Assembly: GCA_016713825.1 (NCBI GenBank)
Contig: JADJOJ010000006.1
Location: 1 to 64,000, forward strand
Length of the DNA: 64,000 nt
Direction of reading: 5' to 3'
From: Candidatus Leptofilum gracile
GTDB lineage: Bacteria; Chloroflexota; Anaerolineae; Promineifilales; Promineifilaceae
The translations under genes and the position numbers were made by a program. Positions 46,467 to 55,696 of this stretch are shown here, one piece after another. Numbering within the stretch: position 1 is the stretch's first letter; every line of letters begins with the position of its first letter. Under the pieces are notes generated by a model. The model searched no databases, had not been told where the DNA came from, and saw only the letters and a list, made by a program, of their open reading frames with translations.

Positions 46467-47963
46467 AGCAGATTCCAGCATTCCCATGGCAGAATCAATA
46501 TCTTTATAAAGCGACAGAACCTTGTCGAAGCGAACAATTTCAATGACGCGGTTCACGTCTTCAGAGCAGTTGGCCAGACGAACCTTCCCGTTTTGCTCTT
46601 CTGCCAGGCGCTGAATTTTTGCCAGGGCAGCCAGGCCCGCGCTAGCCAGAAAAACAGTGGCGGCAAAGTCCAAAATGAGGAATGGGTTTTTCCAGAGATG
46701 CTCTTCACACTGTTCGATCAAGTCGTTGGCCGTGTTGGCATCCAGGCGACGCGTTACTTTTACCACGGTCCATTGGGCCGGGCTTACCGCCTGGGGCCGG
46801 GTGGGCACCGAGGGGGCGGCTGTTTCTGGGATTCGCACTTTTTCCTCACGCAATGCAGCAAACGCAGTTTCTATTGTTGGTACAATCACAAAGAAAGAAG
46901 CCAGCTTTAGCACATCCAGGGTTCGCTTGATGTTTTCTGGAACATGGGCCAGGAACATCTCCCCTTTTTGGTTTCTTGCATCTTTGGCCAGCGCCACGAG
47001 GGAGCCAACGGCCGTACTGTCCAAAAAGGCCACATTTTCCATGTTAACCACAAGGTACGGCACTTCAGCCAGGGCTTCTTGCCCGGTATGGTAAATCTCC
47101 TCGTGGTTCTGAACGGTAATTTTCCCCTGTAGCTCAAGAACGGCCGCTTCATTATCCACAATCATGCTATTGGCTTTAGGCAAAACCATCGCCGGTTGAT
47201 CCCCCCGGCGCATCGTCCACCACTGCCGGGTAAAGAAATAGCCAAAATTAACAAGATCCAGCACGTACCGCCGCCAAAGCCTACGCGGTTCCTGGGCTAA
47301 ACGGAACAACCATTCCAGCCCACTTTTTTGCATCCACAATGGAGCCCGCGCCCGGTAACCTGCAATAAAGTCCAGCGTGGCCCCCACACCAATCATCACC
47401 GGCACATTCACCTGATGCCGGTACATGCCAATCCATTTCTCTTGCTTTGGATTACCAAAGGCGACCAGCAAAATATCAGGATTCGCTTGCCGAATATCCT
47501 GTACAATTTCGTCGCTCATCTCTAAAACAGAGCTGTAAGGCGGCGAATTGATCCCAGCAATCACCAGGTTTGGTAACTTTTCTTGCAAAACAACGGCCGC
47601 TTGTTGCGCAATGCCCGGCGCAGCGCCTAGCATATAAATCGAGTACCCTTTTTTCGCAGCGCGTTCAGCCAACATCGGCACAATGTCTGAACCGGCCACC
47701 CGCTCTTCTAGCGGAAGGCCCAAAAAGCGCGCCCCCCACACCAGGGGCATGCCATCCGCCATTAGCAAATCAGACTCCTGCAACAAAAAGCGCAGCTCTG
47801 GGTCTGACATTGCCTTAACCACAAAATCAGCATTCACCGTTGCAACCTGGTGATTTTTGCCCGTGGCCCGGCCAACTTCCACAAAATCTTCCAAACGATC
47901 CAAGGTTTCTTCAGTATTAAGATCGTCGATAGGTATACCTGAAATGACAATTAATTTACGCAT
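46464..47963 (-). CDS. TagA/CpsF-type glycosyltransferase fused to two STAS domains
   Basis: 499 residues from ATG 47963. Residues 1-245 are a complete WecG/TagA/CpsF transferase: ATVNADFVVKAMSDPELR, SDLLMADGMPLVWGAR, EERVAGSDIVPML, LLVAFGNPKQEKWI and GVGATLDFIAG. The C-terminal appendage typical of TagA follows (KSGLEWLFRLAQEP, WRRY). Then come two STAS domains: about 285-385 with NMENVAFLDSTAVGSL, keeping the phosphoserine site, and about 405-495 with AATVFLASAGLAAL, where the Asp before Ser is Ala. The family transfers ManNAc-type sugars to lipid-linked acceptors at the membrane. The fusion directly suggests control by the STAS/HATPase/SpoIIE genes 3-5 kb away. It starts 8 nt after the sugar-transferase stop. 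Confidence 0.9.
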   Translation of the reverse strand: MRKLIVISGIPIDDLNTEETLDRLEDFVEVGRATGKNHQVATVNADFVVKAMSDPELRFLLQESDLLMADGMPLVWGARFLGLPLEERVAGSDIVPMLAERAAKKGYSIYMLGAAPGIAQQAAVVLQEKLPNLVIAGINSPPYSSVLEMSDEIVQDIRQANPDILLVAFGNPKQEKWIGMYRHQVNVPVMIGVGATLDFIAGYRARAPLWMQKSGLEWLFRLAQEPRRLWRRYVLDLVNFGYFFTRQWWTMRRGDQPAMVLPKANSMIVDNEAAVLELQGKITVQNHEEIYHTGQEALAEVPYLVVNMENVAFLDSTAVGSLVALAKDARNQKGEMFLAHVPENIKRTLDVLKLASFFVIVPTIETAFAALREEKVRIPETAAPSVPTRPQAVSPAQWTVVKVTRRLDANTANDLIEQCEEHLWKNPFLILDFAATVFLASAGLAALAKIQRLAEEQNGKVRLANCSEDVNRVIEIVRFDKVLSLYKDIDSAMGMLESA

Positions 47964-47970
47964 GAGATTG

Positions 47971-48806
47971 CTAATAAGCTCCCTTACCGGTAACAACCGC
48001 TGGAATTGTCTTTAAAAGAATCTCCACATCTTTGAGCAAACTCTGTTCCTGAATGTATTGCAGGTCAAGCTCAATCCAACGTTTAAACTCCAGATCGCTG
48101 CGCCCCGAAACCTGCTGCAACCCTGTGATTCCCGGTACTGCATCCAATCTTTGTAAATAATCAAATTGATAATAGGCAACTTCTTCCGGCACGGCTGGCC
48201 GCGGGCCTACCAGGCTCATTTCACCTTTCAAAACGTTGAGCAGCTGTGGAACTTCATCAATACTCAACTTGCGAATGATACGCCCCACACGCGTGATGCG
48301 CGGGTCGTTGCGCATTTTAAAAACGACCTCATCAGCTTCATTTTGTTCCATCAGCTCTTTTTGCGGGCGTCTGCGTCTATGTACATTGAGCGGAACTTGT
48401 AACAGTAAAATGGTTTACCCCACCGGCCTACCCGTATTTGCTTGTAAAAGATGGGGCCAGGCGAGTCTAGCTTAATGGCCAAGACAATTGGCAATACAAT
48501 CAGAAGAACAAACGGTAGGCAGAGCAATACAATGGCCGCATCAAATAGATATTTCATGCGCTCGATCAGCTTGAAGCGGATAACGCGGCCAATCATGCGC
48601 ATACGCATACGCCGAATTGCCAGGGAAGAGGTGTAGGTGCGGTTGAGGAAAACCTCAACCATGCGATCTGCTTTTCTTTGTTCTTCCGATACATCTTCCG
48701 ACATATCTATTGCGGGAACATTGCTTGTTATATTTTCCACAGAAATACCTTTCTGGTTTGTTGAGGCTTTATAGGGTGTTTGCATCGAAATTTGATTGTT
48801 TAGCAT
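47971..48806 (-). CDS. Undecaprenyl-phosphate sugar-1-phosphate transferase (WbaP/PglC type), one frameshift
   Basis: About 278 codons from ATG 48806. N-terminal soluble segment of about 90 residues, one hydrophobic helix (YLFDAAIVLLCLPFVLLIVL), then the catalytic domain: KLDSPGPIFYKQIRVG, FYCYKFRSMYIDAD, SIDEVPQLLNVLKGEMSLVGPRP and GRSDLEFKRWIELD. All signature residues are kept, unlike the fusion protein downstream. The frame breaks at a T5 run (48358-48362, plus strand); one extra base gives DARKKELMEQNE, and the span is one base short of a multiple of three. It starts glycan synthesis by loading the first sugar phosphate on the lipid carrier. Confidence 0.9.
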
Positions 48807-48810
48807 AAGA

Positions 48811-50085
48811 CTAACCCTCGTTGCGCGTGGTACGAACCCATGTTTGCTGTTTGAAGCCAAACAAAATGCGCACGTAGTGCCAAATTTTCCAAAGGATATA
48901 CCACGGTGCATAAATAAAAACGCGGTAAACAGACCTTGGTGCATTTACCATTTTTAAACCTGCCAGCAGGTAAACCACCTGTCCCAGTAAAACGCCTAAA
49001 CTTAGAATCAGGCTGTATAGGCTGAGATTAAAGGTTGTCCCCGAAGCGCCCAGGGTGGAGGGTTGGCTCCCTAAAGTGCGCGCTTCTGTAAACCACCAAA
49101 GCAGGCTGCCCAACAAAGAGACCACGGACAGCCCGGCTAAAACCGAAAATGGCGGGATCAAATGCTCCATAATGGCATCCAGCAGCACAAAGGCTTTTTT
49201 AGGATGGTTTGCCTTGCGTAGTACGGCCGTAAACAGCTGCGGAATATATTTTTTTGCCATCTGCAGGCGGCCTTGCTCCCATCTAACATTTTGTGATCGA
49301 GCATCTGTCAATTTATCTGGCATCTCTGCCTGAATCACGGCATCTGGGGCAAAAGTCACCCGTTCACCCGACAAAAGCAAAGTCATGTGCAGTTCTATAT
49401 CTTCGGTAACAGAGTCTGACCAGGTTTGGTTGCGCATGATATCGGCGGCAAAGACCATGCCGTTGCCTTTTAGCCCGGCAGAACCACCCAACACCATGCG
49501 CCCTTGGGGCCGCAGATAATGCAGCACCGCCAGCGCTGCGTAGCGCAAGCCCGCGCTAAAGGAGCTTTCTGGGTTTTGGACCGCATAATAAGATTGAATA
49601 ACGCGTTCACCGTTGTTTAGGCGGGCGTTCATGACGTCTAAAAAATTTTCAGAAACGATGGTGTCGGCATCCAGAATGACGACGGCATCGTGGGCCACGT
49701 TGTCTTGCCACAACTTTTCCAGCATCCATTGCAGGGCATAACCTTTGCCTTTTTTATGGTCGTCTTGCCGTTCGTGGGCAATGGCCCCGTGTTGTGTGGC
49801 GAATTCGGCCGTTTTATCCACGCAATTATCGGCAATAACATGTACGCTGTACGCTTCCTTGGGGTAAGCCAGGGCTTGAAGATTGACAAGCAGGCGTGGC
49901 AACAATTTTTCTTCGTTATGGGCTGGGATCAGAATCAAAAACTTGTGTCGCTTTTGGTTGGCCCGTGCTGATTGTGTGTGCTTAGGCGCACGCCAGGCGG
50001 CAAAAGTTAGAAGAAGAAGATACGATACGATAAAAGTGGTGATGAATTGCAGACCGAGCAATCCTGCTTGCAGTAATGTGTTCAT
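48811..50085 (-). CDS. Membrane glycosyltransferase family 2 (cellulose-synthase-like)
   Basis: 424 residues. N-terminal helix (LLGLQFITTFIVSYLLLL), then FLILIPAHNEEKLLPRLL, VHVIADNCVDKTAEFA, VVILDADTIVSENF (DxD), DSVTEDIELHMTL (acceptor-side ED) and SQNVRWEQGR (QxxRW). The C-terminal part has three to four helices. QxxRW is the mark of processive or membrane-embedded GT2 enzymes. The stop is 4 nt before the sugar-transferase ATG, and its own ATG overlaps the stop of a small upstream frame (ATGA). Confidence 0.88.
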   Translation of the reverse strand: MNTLLQAGLLGLQFITTFIVSYLLLLTFAAWRAPKHTQSARANQKRHKFLILIPAHNEEKLLPRLLVNLQALAYPKEAYSVHVIADNCVDKTAEFATQHGAIAHERQDDHKKGKGYALQWMLEKLWQDNVAHDAVVILDADTIVSENFLDVMNARLNNGERVIQSYYAVQNPESSFSAGLRYAALAVLHYLRPQGRMVLGGSAGLKGNGMVFAADIMRNQTWSDSVTEDIELHMTLLLSGERVTFAPDAVIQAEMPDKLTDARSQNVRWEQGRLQMAKKYIPQLFTAVLRKANHPKKAFVLLDAIMEHLIPPFSVLAGLSVVSLLGSLLWWFTEARTLGSQPSTLGASGTTFNLSLYSLILSLGVLLGQVVYLLAGLKMVNAPRSVYRVFIYAPWYILWKIWHYVRILFGFKQQTWVRTTRNEG

Positions 50086-50282
50086 TTGCTATGTACTATC
50101 CCCTGCATTTTGATGATGTCTTGTCTAAATAAAGAATCAAGAAGAACTTGCCCGAACTGTTTCATCTTTTTCCAAGCCGCGCCCTTCCTTGGTGAGAAAA
50201 GGAGGTTAAAAATAGCGTGATCTGGCAAAAATACTTCTAACTTGTCTAGGGGCCGTGCTGTTTTTATATACCATAGGCCCAT
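50082..50282 (-). CDS. Possible small basic protein (66 aa) coupled to the GT2 gene
   Basis: ATG at 50280-50282; the TGA overlaps the next ATG by four bases, a coupling pattern that favours a real leader gene. The sequence is basic with no recognised domain (KGAAWKKMKQFGQVLLDSLF). No Shine-Dalgarno is visible. It could equally be a chance frame in the leader of the operon. Confidence 0.3.
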   Translation of the reverse strand: MGLWYIKTARPLDKLEVFLPDHAIFNLLFSPRKGAAWKKMKQFGQVLLDSLFRQDIIKMQGIVHSK

Positions 50283-50940
50283 GGAGTTCTGTGACGGGGA
50301 ATAGCGTTAATGGTCAACTTTATGCTTGTGTTTTGGGTAAGGAGACCTTTTGTGAAACCTTGTTAAATTGTTTGGAACTATTCAGGTTCCCTGGCAAAAC
50401 GCTAAGGGTCTGTATAGTTACCATTGTTTGATGTAAACGTAGCAGCGGCTTAGTTTATGCAGTAACTGGCTTTGCTGCCTGTACAATCACTACAGCTTTT
50501 TATTGGAAGTTAATGCTCAGAACTAATCCCCATTTTCCTGCACATTACACAAAGCAACATAGCGATGAAATTTGTTAATTAGCACTATTATTGTCTAGGG
50601 ACCCTTACAACTCTTATTAAGGGTAGGTCACCCGGAAAACCGTTAACAAATTAATAACTTATGTTACGCAGCCTACATTTGAAAAGTCTTGTTTTTCTCT
50701 GGTGACAAACCATTTACCCTAGAGACGTTTGGCATCTTTTCCAGAGTGCGTACAGTACACCTGTTCCCAGCCATTGCTTGTTTCTCACCACCCTGAAATC
50801 AGCCAGGCAGGTGTTTAGATGGTTAGACAATGTTTCACTCCCATTGGTCACGATTTCATCTGGGTGGGTTTTGCTGAGGCAAAACTGCGTTGGTGTTTGA
50901 ACCGGGTCGGTTGTTAGTAAGCTGTTGCGCCGCTCGATGG
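50283..50940. other. Gene-free upstream region of the EPS-priming operon
   Basis: About 660 nt, AT-richer than its neighbours, with no supportable gene. It should carry the promoter for the minus-strand operon that starts at 50085-50282. An inverted repeat ACCCTTA...TTAAGGGT lies near 50600-50625. No known riboswitch consensus recognised. Confidence 0.5.
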
Positions 50941-52046
50941 CTATATCCAGGGTAGACCCAATTCTTTGGCACGTTTGGTGTATTCTTGGATGCCCAAACG
51001 GCCGATTTCATACATATCCTCTTTTGCCACCATCGACTTGAACCAGGTGGTAATTTCTGCCAGCGCTTCTTTCCAGGTAAAAACAGGCCGCCAACCGAGA
51101 CGGCCGTTTGCCTTTTCCCAACTCAGCCGCAAATAATTGGTTTCTGCCTTGGTAAAGCCCGGATCGGTGTGCAGCCATTCACCGCTGCCCCACAGCGAGA
51201 TCAGCTCCGTGACAATCTCCTGTGCCGAGATGCCAGTTAGCTCCAGCGGGCCAAAGTTCCACGCCTCAGCAAATTCTGGCCCTTGCGTGAGCAGCAGATG
51301 GCCCAGCCACAAATAGCCGCTAAGCGGTTCTAAAACAAGCTGCCACGGCCGTACGCTAAGCGGGTTACGGATTTCAACCGGCTGGTTGGCCATGAGCGCT
51401 TTCATGCAGTCGGGCACCAGGCGGTAAGCGGCAAAATCGCCACCGCCAATCACATTACCCGCCCGAACCGAGGCAATCGCCACGCCATGATCTGCGTAAT
51501 TTTCCGGGGCAAAGTAGGTGGCCCGGTAAGAAGCGATAGCCAGTTCGGCCATCGCCTTGCTGGCGCTGTACGGGTCCAGGCCACCCAGGCGATCCGTCTC
51601 CCGGTAACCCCACAGCCACTCTTCGTTGTAATACACTTTGTCGGTGGTGATGCTCACTACCGCCTGCACGCTGTTGGTTTGGCGGATCGCTTCCAGCATG
51701 TTGACCGTGCCCAAGGCGTTCGTTTCAGGGTCAGATGTGGCATTTTGAAGGCGTTCAGCACAACGGGTTGGGCCGCCAAATGAAAAACAAGGGAAGGTTG
51801 GTACGTTTCTAGCACGCCTTTCAACGGGTCCAGATCGCGAATATCGCCCCGCACATCGGTGATGCGCTGGCTCATGTTGCTAAGCACAAAGTTACTGGGG
51901 TCGGTGGGCGGTTCCTCTAAAGAGTAGCCAATGACATTGGCCCCCAATTCCTTGAGCCATAGCGTCAGCCAGGAACCTTTAAAACCGGTGTGGCCAGTCA
52001 CGAGGACGGTACGGCCGTTGTAAATACCGTTGAACTGAGATTTCAT
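50941..52046 (-). CDS. rfbG: CDP-glucose 4,6-dehydratase, one frameshift
   Basis: Short-chain dehydrogenase of the RfbG group. ATG 52046 with AAGGAAG upstream. VLVTGHTGFKGSWLTLWLKELGANVIGYSL and GDIRDLDPLKGVLETYQPSLVFHLAAQPVVL in the first frame; ETNALGTVNMLEAIRQ, SITTDKVYYN, DPYSASKAMAELA and VRAGNVIGGGDFA in the second. The frames join near 51725-51735, and the span is one base short of a multiple of three. It forms CDP-4-keto-6-deoxyglucose, the branch point for several CDP-deoxysugars. It pairs functionally with rfbF at 23.1 kb. Confidence 0.9.
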
Positions 52047-52068
52047 AACGTAACTTCCTTACAGGTTC

Positions 52069-53269
52069 TTAACCAAAATGGGTAGTCAGGCGCGCCACAA
52101 TGGAGTTGCCAATGCTGATGGACGACGTGGCGGCCGGTGAGGGCGCATTGACCACATTCACAATCCGCTTGCTCTCCTGATAGGCAAAATCATCCAGCAT
52201 GCCCCCATCTGGCTTGATTGCCTGCGCCCGAAATACCCGCAGGGGCGGGAATCATATGCTCGGCGCGAATATCGGGGACCAGTTTTTGCAGCGCCTTCAC
52301 AAAGGCAGCTTTGCTGGCCGAGCGCCACATTTCGCCCAGTCCGGCCCGCCAATACATTTTGGCCATGCGGCGAAAGCCGGGGTAGGCAAACGTTTCCCAC
52401 AGGTCGCCAATATTTATGTCAAGTTTATTGTACCCTTCACGGGCGAAGGCCAGCACGGCGTTGGGGCCGCACTCCACGCCGCCATCGATCATGCGGGTAA
52501 GGTGTACCCCCAAGAACGTGAAGTCGGGGTTGGGTACCGGGTAAATGAGCCCATTGCACAAAAAGCGCGCCTCTGGTTTTAGCTCAAAATATTCGCCGCG
52601 AAACGGCACAATTTGGGCGGGGACGGTATCGGCCGTCATGCGCGTCAGGCGGTCGGAGTGCAAACCGGTACAGTTGATGAGGAAGTCGGCGCTGAATTCG
52701 CCCTGGGTGGTAACGGCCGTTACCCTATCCGCCCGCTCCTGAATATCGGTCACCCGTGCATTTAGCACAACGGTGCCTCCATTTGCCTCTATAATTTCCG
52801 CAAACCGGGCAATGACATGCTTATAATCTGTAATGCCCGCTTCCGGCACATGAATGGCCGCAATGCCGTTGGCATAGGGTTCCAACTCATGCAAACGGGC
52901 CTGATCAATCATCTGGCAATCGACCCCGTTGGCCTGACCCCGCTCGAAAATCATTTGCAGCGTAGGTAGCTCGCTTTCATCTACGGCCACGATCACTTTA
53001 CCCACCCGCTGGTAGGCGATGCCTTGCTGATCGCAAAACGCTTCCATCAACGCTTTGCCTTCCCGGCAATTTTGGGCCTTGAGTGAGCCGGGTTTGTAAT
53101 AAATGCCGCTGTGCAGCACCCCCGAGTTATGCCCGGTTTGGTGGGCACCCAAAATCGATTCTTTTTCTAAAACGGTTATCGTTTTGCCGGGATACTTTTG
53201 GGAGAGGCTATAGCCTGTCCCCAGGCCGACAATGCCCCCGCCAAGAATGAGAATATCAGAATGTGTCAT
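52069..53269 (-). CDS. lhgO: L-2-hydroxyglutarate oxidase, one frameshift near the C-terminus
   Basis: About 400 residues, the usual length. From ATG 53269: ILILGGGIVGLGTGYSLSQ (FAD-binding GxGxxG), HNSGVLHSGIYYKPGSLKA (family hallmark), NCTGLHSDRLTRM, LIYPVPNPDFTFLGVHLTR and ECGPNAVLAFAREGY. The first frame runs off at PAPAGI, and the tail continues in another frame as RAQAIKPDGGMLDDF ... SISIGNSIVARL to 52069. The span is one base too long, at an AAA run (52231-52233). It oxidises L-2-hydroxyglutarate, feeding electrons to the membrane. It sits upstream of rfbG (22 nt), although its role is metabolic. Confidence 0.9.
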
Positions 53270-53460
53270 GGTAAATACAATACCTCTTTGAACCTGCAAA
53301 CGTTTAATAAACAAAGCCGATCGCCATAATACTACACCATTTGTAGATAGTAACTAGCGTTATCTGGCTATGTTATCTGTTTCTGCTTTGGGGGAATTGG
53401 GCCAGGCGGGCTTTTCTTACCAGGCTGGGCAGCTGCCAGAACCAGGTTTGGGGCGCAAGT

Positions 53461-54207
53461 CTAACGGCCGAAAAACAAAAGAAGCTGCAATAAAGATGTG
53501 ATACGAAAGACGTTTTCTGGCAGCGGCAGCGCGGCGCCGCTGTCTGCACGATCTATCCAGATACCTGCGGCAAAATGACCAGCGTTAACGGCCGCTTCTG
53601 CATCTACCACCAAATTATCTCCCACGTACAAACAACTGCCGGGTGCCTGGTGCAGCTTGCTCGCGGCCCGCCGAAAAATGGTTTTGCTAGGCTTGTGCAC
53701 CCCCACTTCCTCGCTGATGATGACATGCGTTTGGGGAACAATATCACCCATCAGCTGCTCAATTGTGCCGCGTACGGAGGAGGAATGGTTAGAGAGGATG
53801 CCCAGCTTCAGATTTTGGTTTTGTAACGTGCGCAGGGTGGGCAACACATCGTCGAACAGGTAATGGGGCAAAAGCCCGTAGCCTGCATAAACCGAATACG
53901 CAAATTCATAGCTGGTGTCGGGATGGTTGAGCCGCCGCAGCAGTTCGCCGTAAAGGCGAATGATCTCTCGCTTCTTTTGTGGGCGCAGCGAGCCGCTCAT
54001 TTTGCCGCTGGCAATATCGGCCTCCAGCGACGCCTGGGCTGCGGCAACTTCAGCTTCTGTGCAAACAACACCGTACTCCTGAAACAATCGGGTGGTGCGG
54101 GCTATGTGAGAGACGTTTGGCCCCAAAGAATACGCCAATGTGAAATCCCAATCAAAAAGAACGGCCGTAACCGGCCCTGTTTGCCATGTGTTCCGCGATG
54201 AACTCAT
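53461..54207 (-). CDS. HAD-family hydrolase
   Basis: 248 residues. Motif I AVLFDWDFTLAYS (two catalytic Asp), motif II LGILSNHSSS, Lys in GVHKPSKTIF, motif IV CLYVGDNLVVDAEAA. A helical cap lies between I and II. Phosphoglycolate-phosphatase-like, substrate unknown. An isolated minus-strand gene with a 190-nt spacer downstream. Confidence 0.88.
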   Translation of the reverse strand: MSSSRNTWQTGPVTAVLFDWDFTLAYSLGPNVSHIARTTRLFQEYGVVCTEAEVAAAQASLEADIASGKMSGSLRPQKKREIIRLYGELLRRLNHPDTSYEFAYSVYAGYGLLPHYLFDDVLPTLRTLQNQNLKLGILSNHSSSVRGTIEQLMGDIVPQTHVIISEEVGVHKPSKTIFRRAASKLHQAPGSCLYVGDNLVVDAEAAVNAGHFAAGIWIDRADSGAALPLPENVFRITSLLQLLLFFGR

Positions 54208-54488
54208 AATCCAACCTTGTACAAATGTGATCTTGCATGGCCTGTCATTGTAGCTATTTGGACAGGTTTATAGCGTGAAAGTCACATCAAAACTGCCTCG
54301 TAAAGAAATCTAGGAAAGCGTGGACTTGTTTCTTCTGCTGAAGATGGCTGTTTGCCCAAACTGGTCAAGCTTGTCACAAACGGCCGACCCGATGCCTGGC
54401 TTGATGATTTGCCTATCGTTTCTATGCCTTCTTACTCTATCCAGATACATTGAAACGGATCATTCTCGCAATTAATATCAAGAAAACA

Positions 54489-55046
54489 ATGCCATTAAAA
54501 GAAACGAAACTCGGAAACTGGAATACCGCCGCACCCATTGTGGCTGTTGTGGGCGCACTAAACCTGGGAAACCAGGTGCTGCCCTACTACCTCAGGCAGC
54601 AGCACCCCAAGATTGTCACCATCGAAATTGGACCTTTCGCCCGCCAACTGGCGGAAGAGGCGGAAAAGGATACACCCAAAAAATACGACCTTTCGGCACG
54701 AAAGCTGGCCGAACATGGCGCAGACCATGTGATCTCCCAACTGATTCAGGCCATTAGCCAGAGCGATGCGTGGCAAGATGCCCCCTTGATCATTACCGGC
54801 ATTCAAACCCCAGCTGAGGCCGCCACGCTGAAAGATTATTTTGGCCCAAGATTGATGCTGGCTTACGTAGAAATCCCTCAGTCGCCCACCGTGGAACAAC
54901 CGCCTGATGCAATACAGTCGCCGGAGGATGTGCGATTAAACATTGCCGAGTGGGCCGATGTAATTCTCTGGAACGATGGGGCGCTGGAACATTTTTACCG
55001 GCAAATTGACGCCAAAATTGTCCCACATATTGCCCAATCCGGTTAG
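54489..55046 (+). CDS. Dephospho-CoA-kinase-like P-loop protein lacking the P-loop lysine
   Basis: 185 residues from ATG 54489 (a longer TTG start at 54450 is possible; neither has a clear ribosome site). Opens APIVAVVGALNLGNQVLPYYL, where the family has G-x4-GKS/T; here Gly-Asn-Gln replaces Gly-Lys-Ser/Thr. Later ARKLAEHGADHVISQLI, LIITGIQTPAEAATLKDYFG (family: DGIRxxxE) and ADVILWNDGALEHFYRQID (family: ADxVIxNDG) follow the archaeal-type CoaE/AAA_18 order. Probably no longer a kinase. Single intact frame, so the loss is real. Followed by a REP-like element and the HPF-like gene. Confidence 0.65.
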   Translation: MPLKETKLGNWNTAAPIVAVVGALNLGNQVLPYYLRQQHPKIVTIEIGPFARQLAEEAEKDTPKKYDLSARKLAEHGADHVISQLIQAISQSDAWQDAPLIITGIQTPAEAATLKDYFGPRLMLAYVEIPQSPTVEQPPDAIQSPEDVRLNIAEWADVILWNDGALEHFYRQIDAKIVPHIAQSG

Positions 55047-55071
55047 GTTCACTAGCTTTGCACTTTTGATT

Positions 55072-55145
55072 GTCGTTCCCCGAATGCGGGAATCCACGCC
55101 AGTGAAAAGAGTGAAAAGATGGCTACCCGCCTACGCGGGTAAGAC
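55072..55145. repeat. REP-like pair of hairpins
   Basis: TTCCCCGAATGCGGGAA and ACCCGCCTACGCGGGT form two hairpins about 40 nt apart between two plus-strand genes. This resembles bacterial REP/BIME elements. Only one copy is seen in the window. Confidence 0.5.
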
Positions 55146-55206
55146 ACGACCTCTGGTGGGTTTAAAATCTGCAAAGATAGTGTTAGGTTAAGGAGTAAAG
55201 AAAAGA

Positions 55207-55644
55207 ATGAATGAACTAGATTTCACCCTGGAACTGAACAGCGCAAATTTACCCCAAACGGCCGAATACAATCTCTACACCCAGGCTGAAGAACGGCTAC
55301 ACGCCCTGGCCGCCAACCACAACGACATGACCGGCGCAGCCATCAACGTGCGCCGCCCCGCTTCCGGCGAAACCGCCTACTTGCACGAAGTGACGGTGGT
55401 CATTTACATTCGTCCAGAGCAAATTGCGGCCACAGAAAAAGATTCCTCGCCAGAGATGGCGCTGAAAGGGGCGCTGGACGCCGCCGAGCGCCAGGTGCGC
55501 CAGCGGCGCGCCAAGCTGAAGGAGCGTTGGAAGCGGCCCGACAATCTGCCCACTGAACAGGAAATTCAGGAGACGCTACTGGCCACCGGGGCAGAGACAG
55601 ACGAAGAACTCGACGCGATGGAAGAAGAATTGGAAGAGGTGTAG
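55207..55644 (+). CDS. Ribosome-hibernation-factor-like protein (HPF/RaiA family)
   Basis: 145 residues, AAGGAG 11 nt before ATG. The pattern strand-helix-three strands-helix is visible: LDFTLELNSANL, YNLYTQAEERLHALAANHND, GAAINVRRPASG, HEVTVVIYIR, PEMALKGALDAAERQVRQRRAKLKERW. This is the S30AE layout, here with an acidic C-terminal tail (EELDAMEEELEEV) instead of the long-form dimerisation domain. It would bind 30S subunits in stress. Assignment is by fold pattern, moderately sure. An excellent terminator follows. Confidence 0.65.
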   Translation: MNELDFTLELNSANLPQTAEYNLYTQAEERLHALAANHNDMTGAAINVRRPASGETAYLHEVTVVIYIRPEQIAATEKDSSPEMALKGALDAAERQVRQRRAKLKERWKRPDNLPTEQEIQETLLATGAETDEELDAMEEELEEV

Positions 55645-55652
55645 TTAAAGGG

Positions 55653-55696
55653 AAACGGGGCATTCTGTGATTTTGCAGAATGCCCCGTTTTTTTTA
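55653..55696 (+). terminator. Intrinsic terminator, shared by convergent genes
   Basis: ACGGGGCATTCTG (55655-55667) pairs perfectly with CAGAATGCCCCGT (55676-55688), followed by T8 on the plus strand. It ends the HPF-like gene and also lies at the stop of the convergent PBP gene. Confidence 0.92.
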
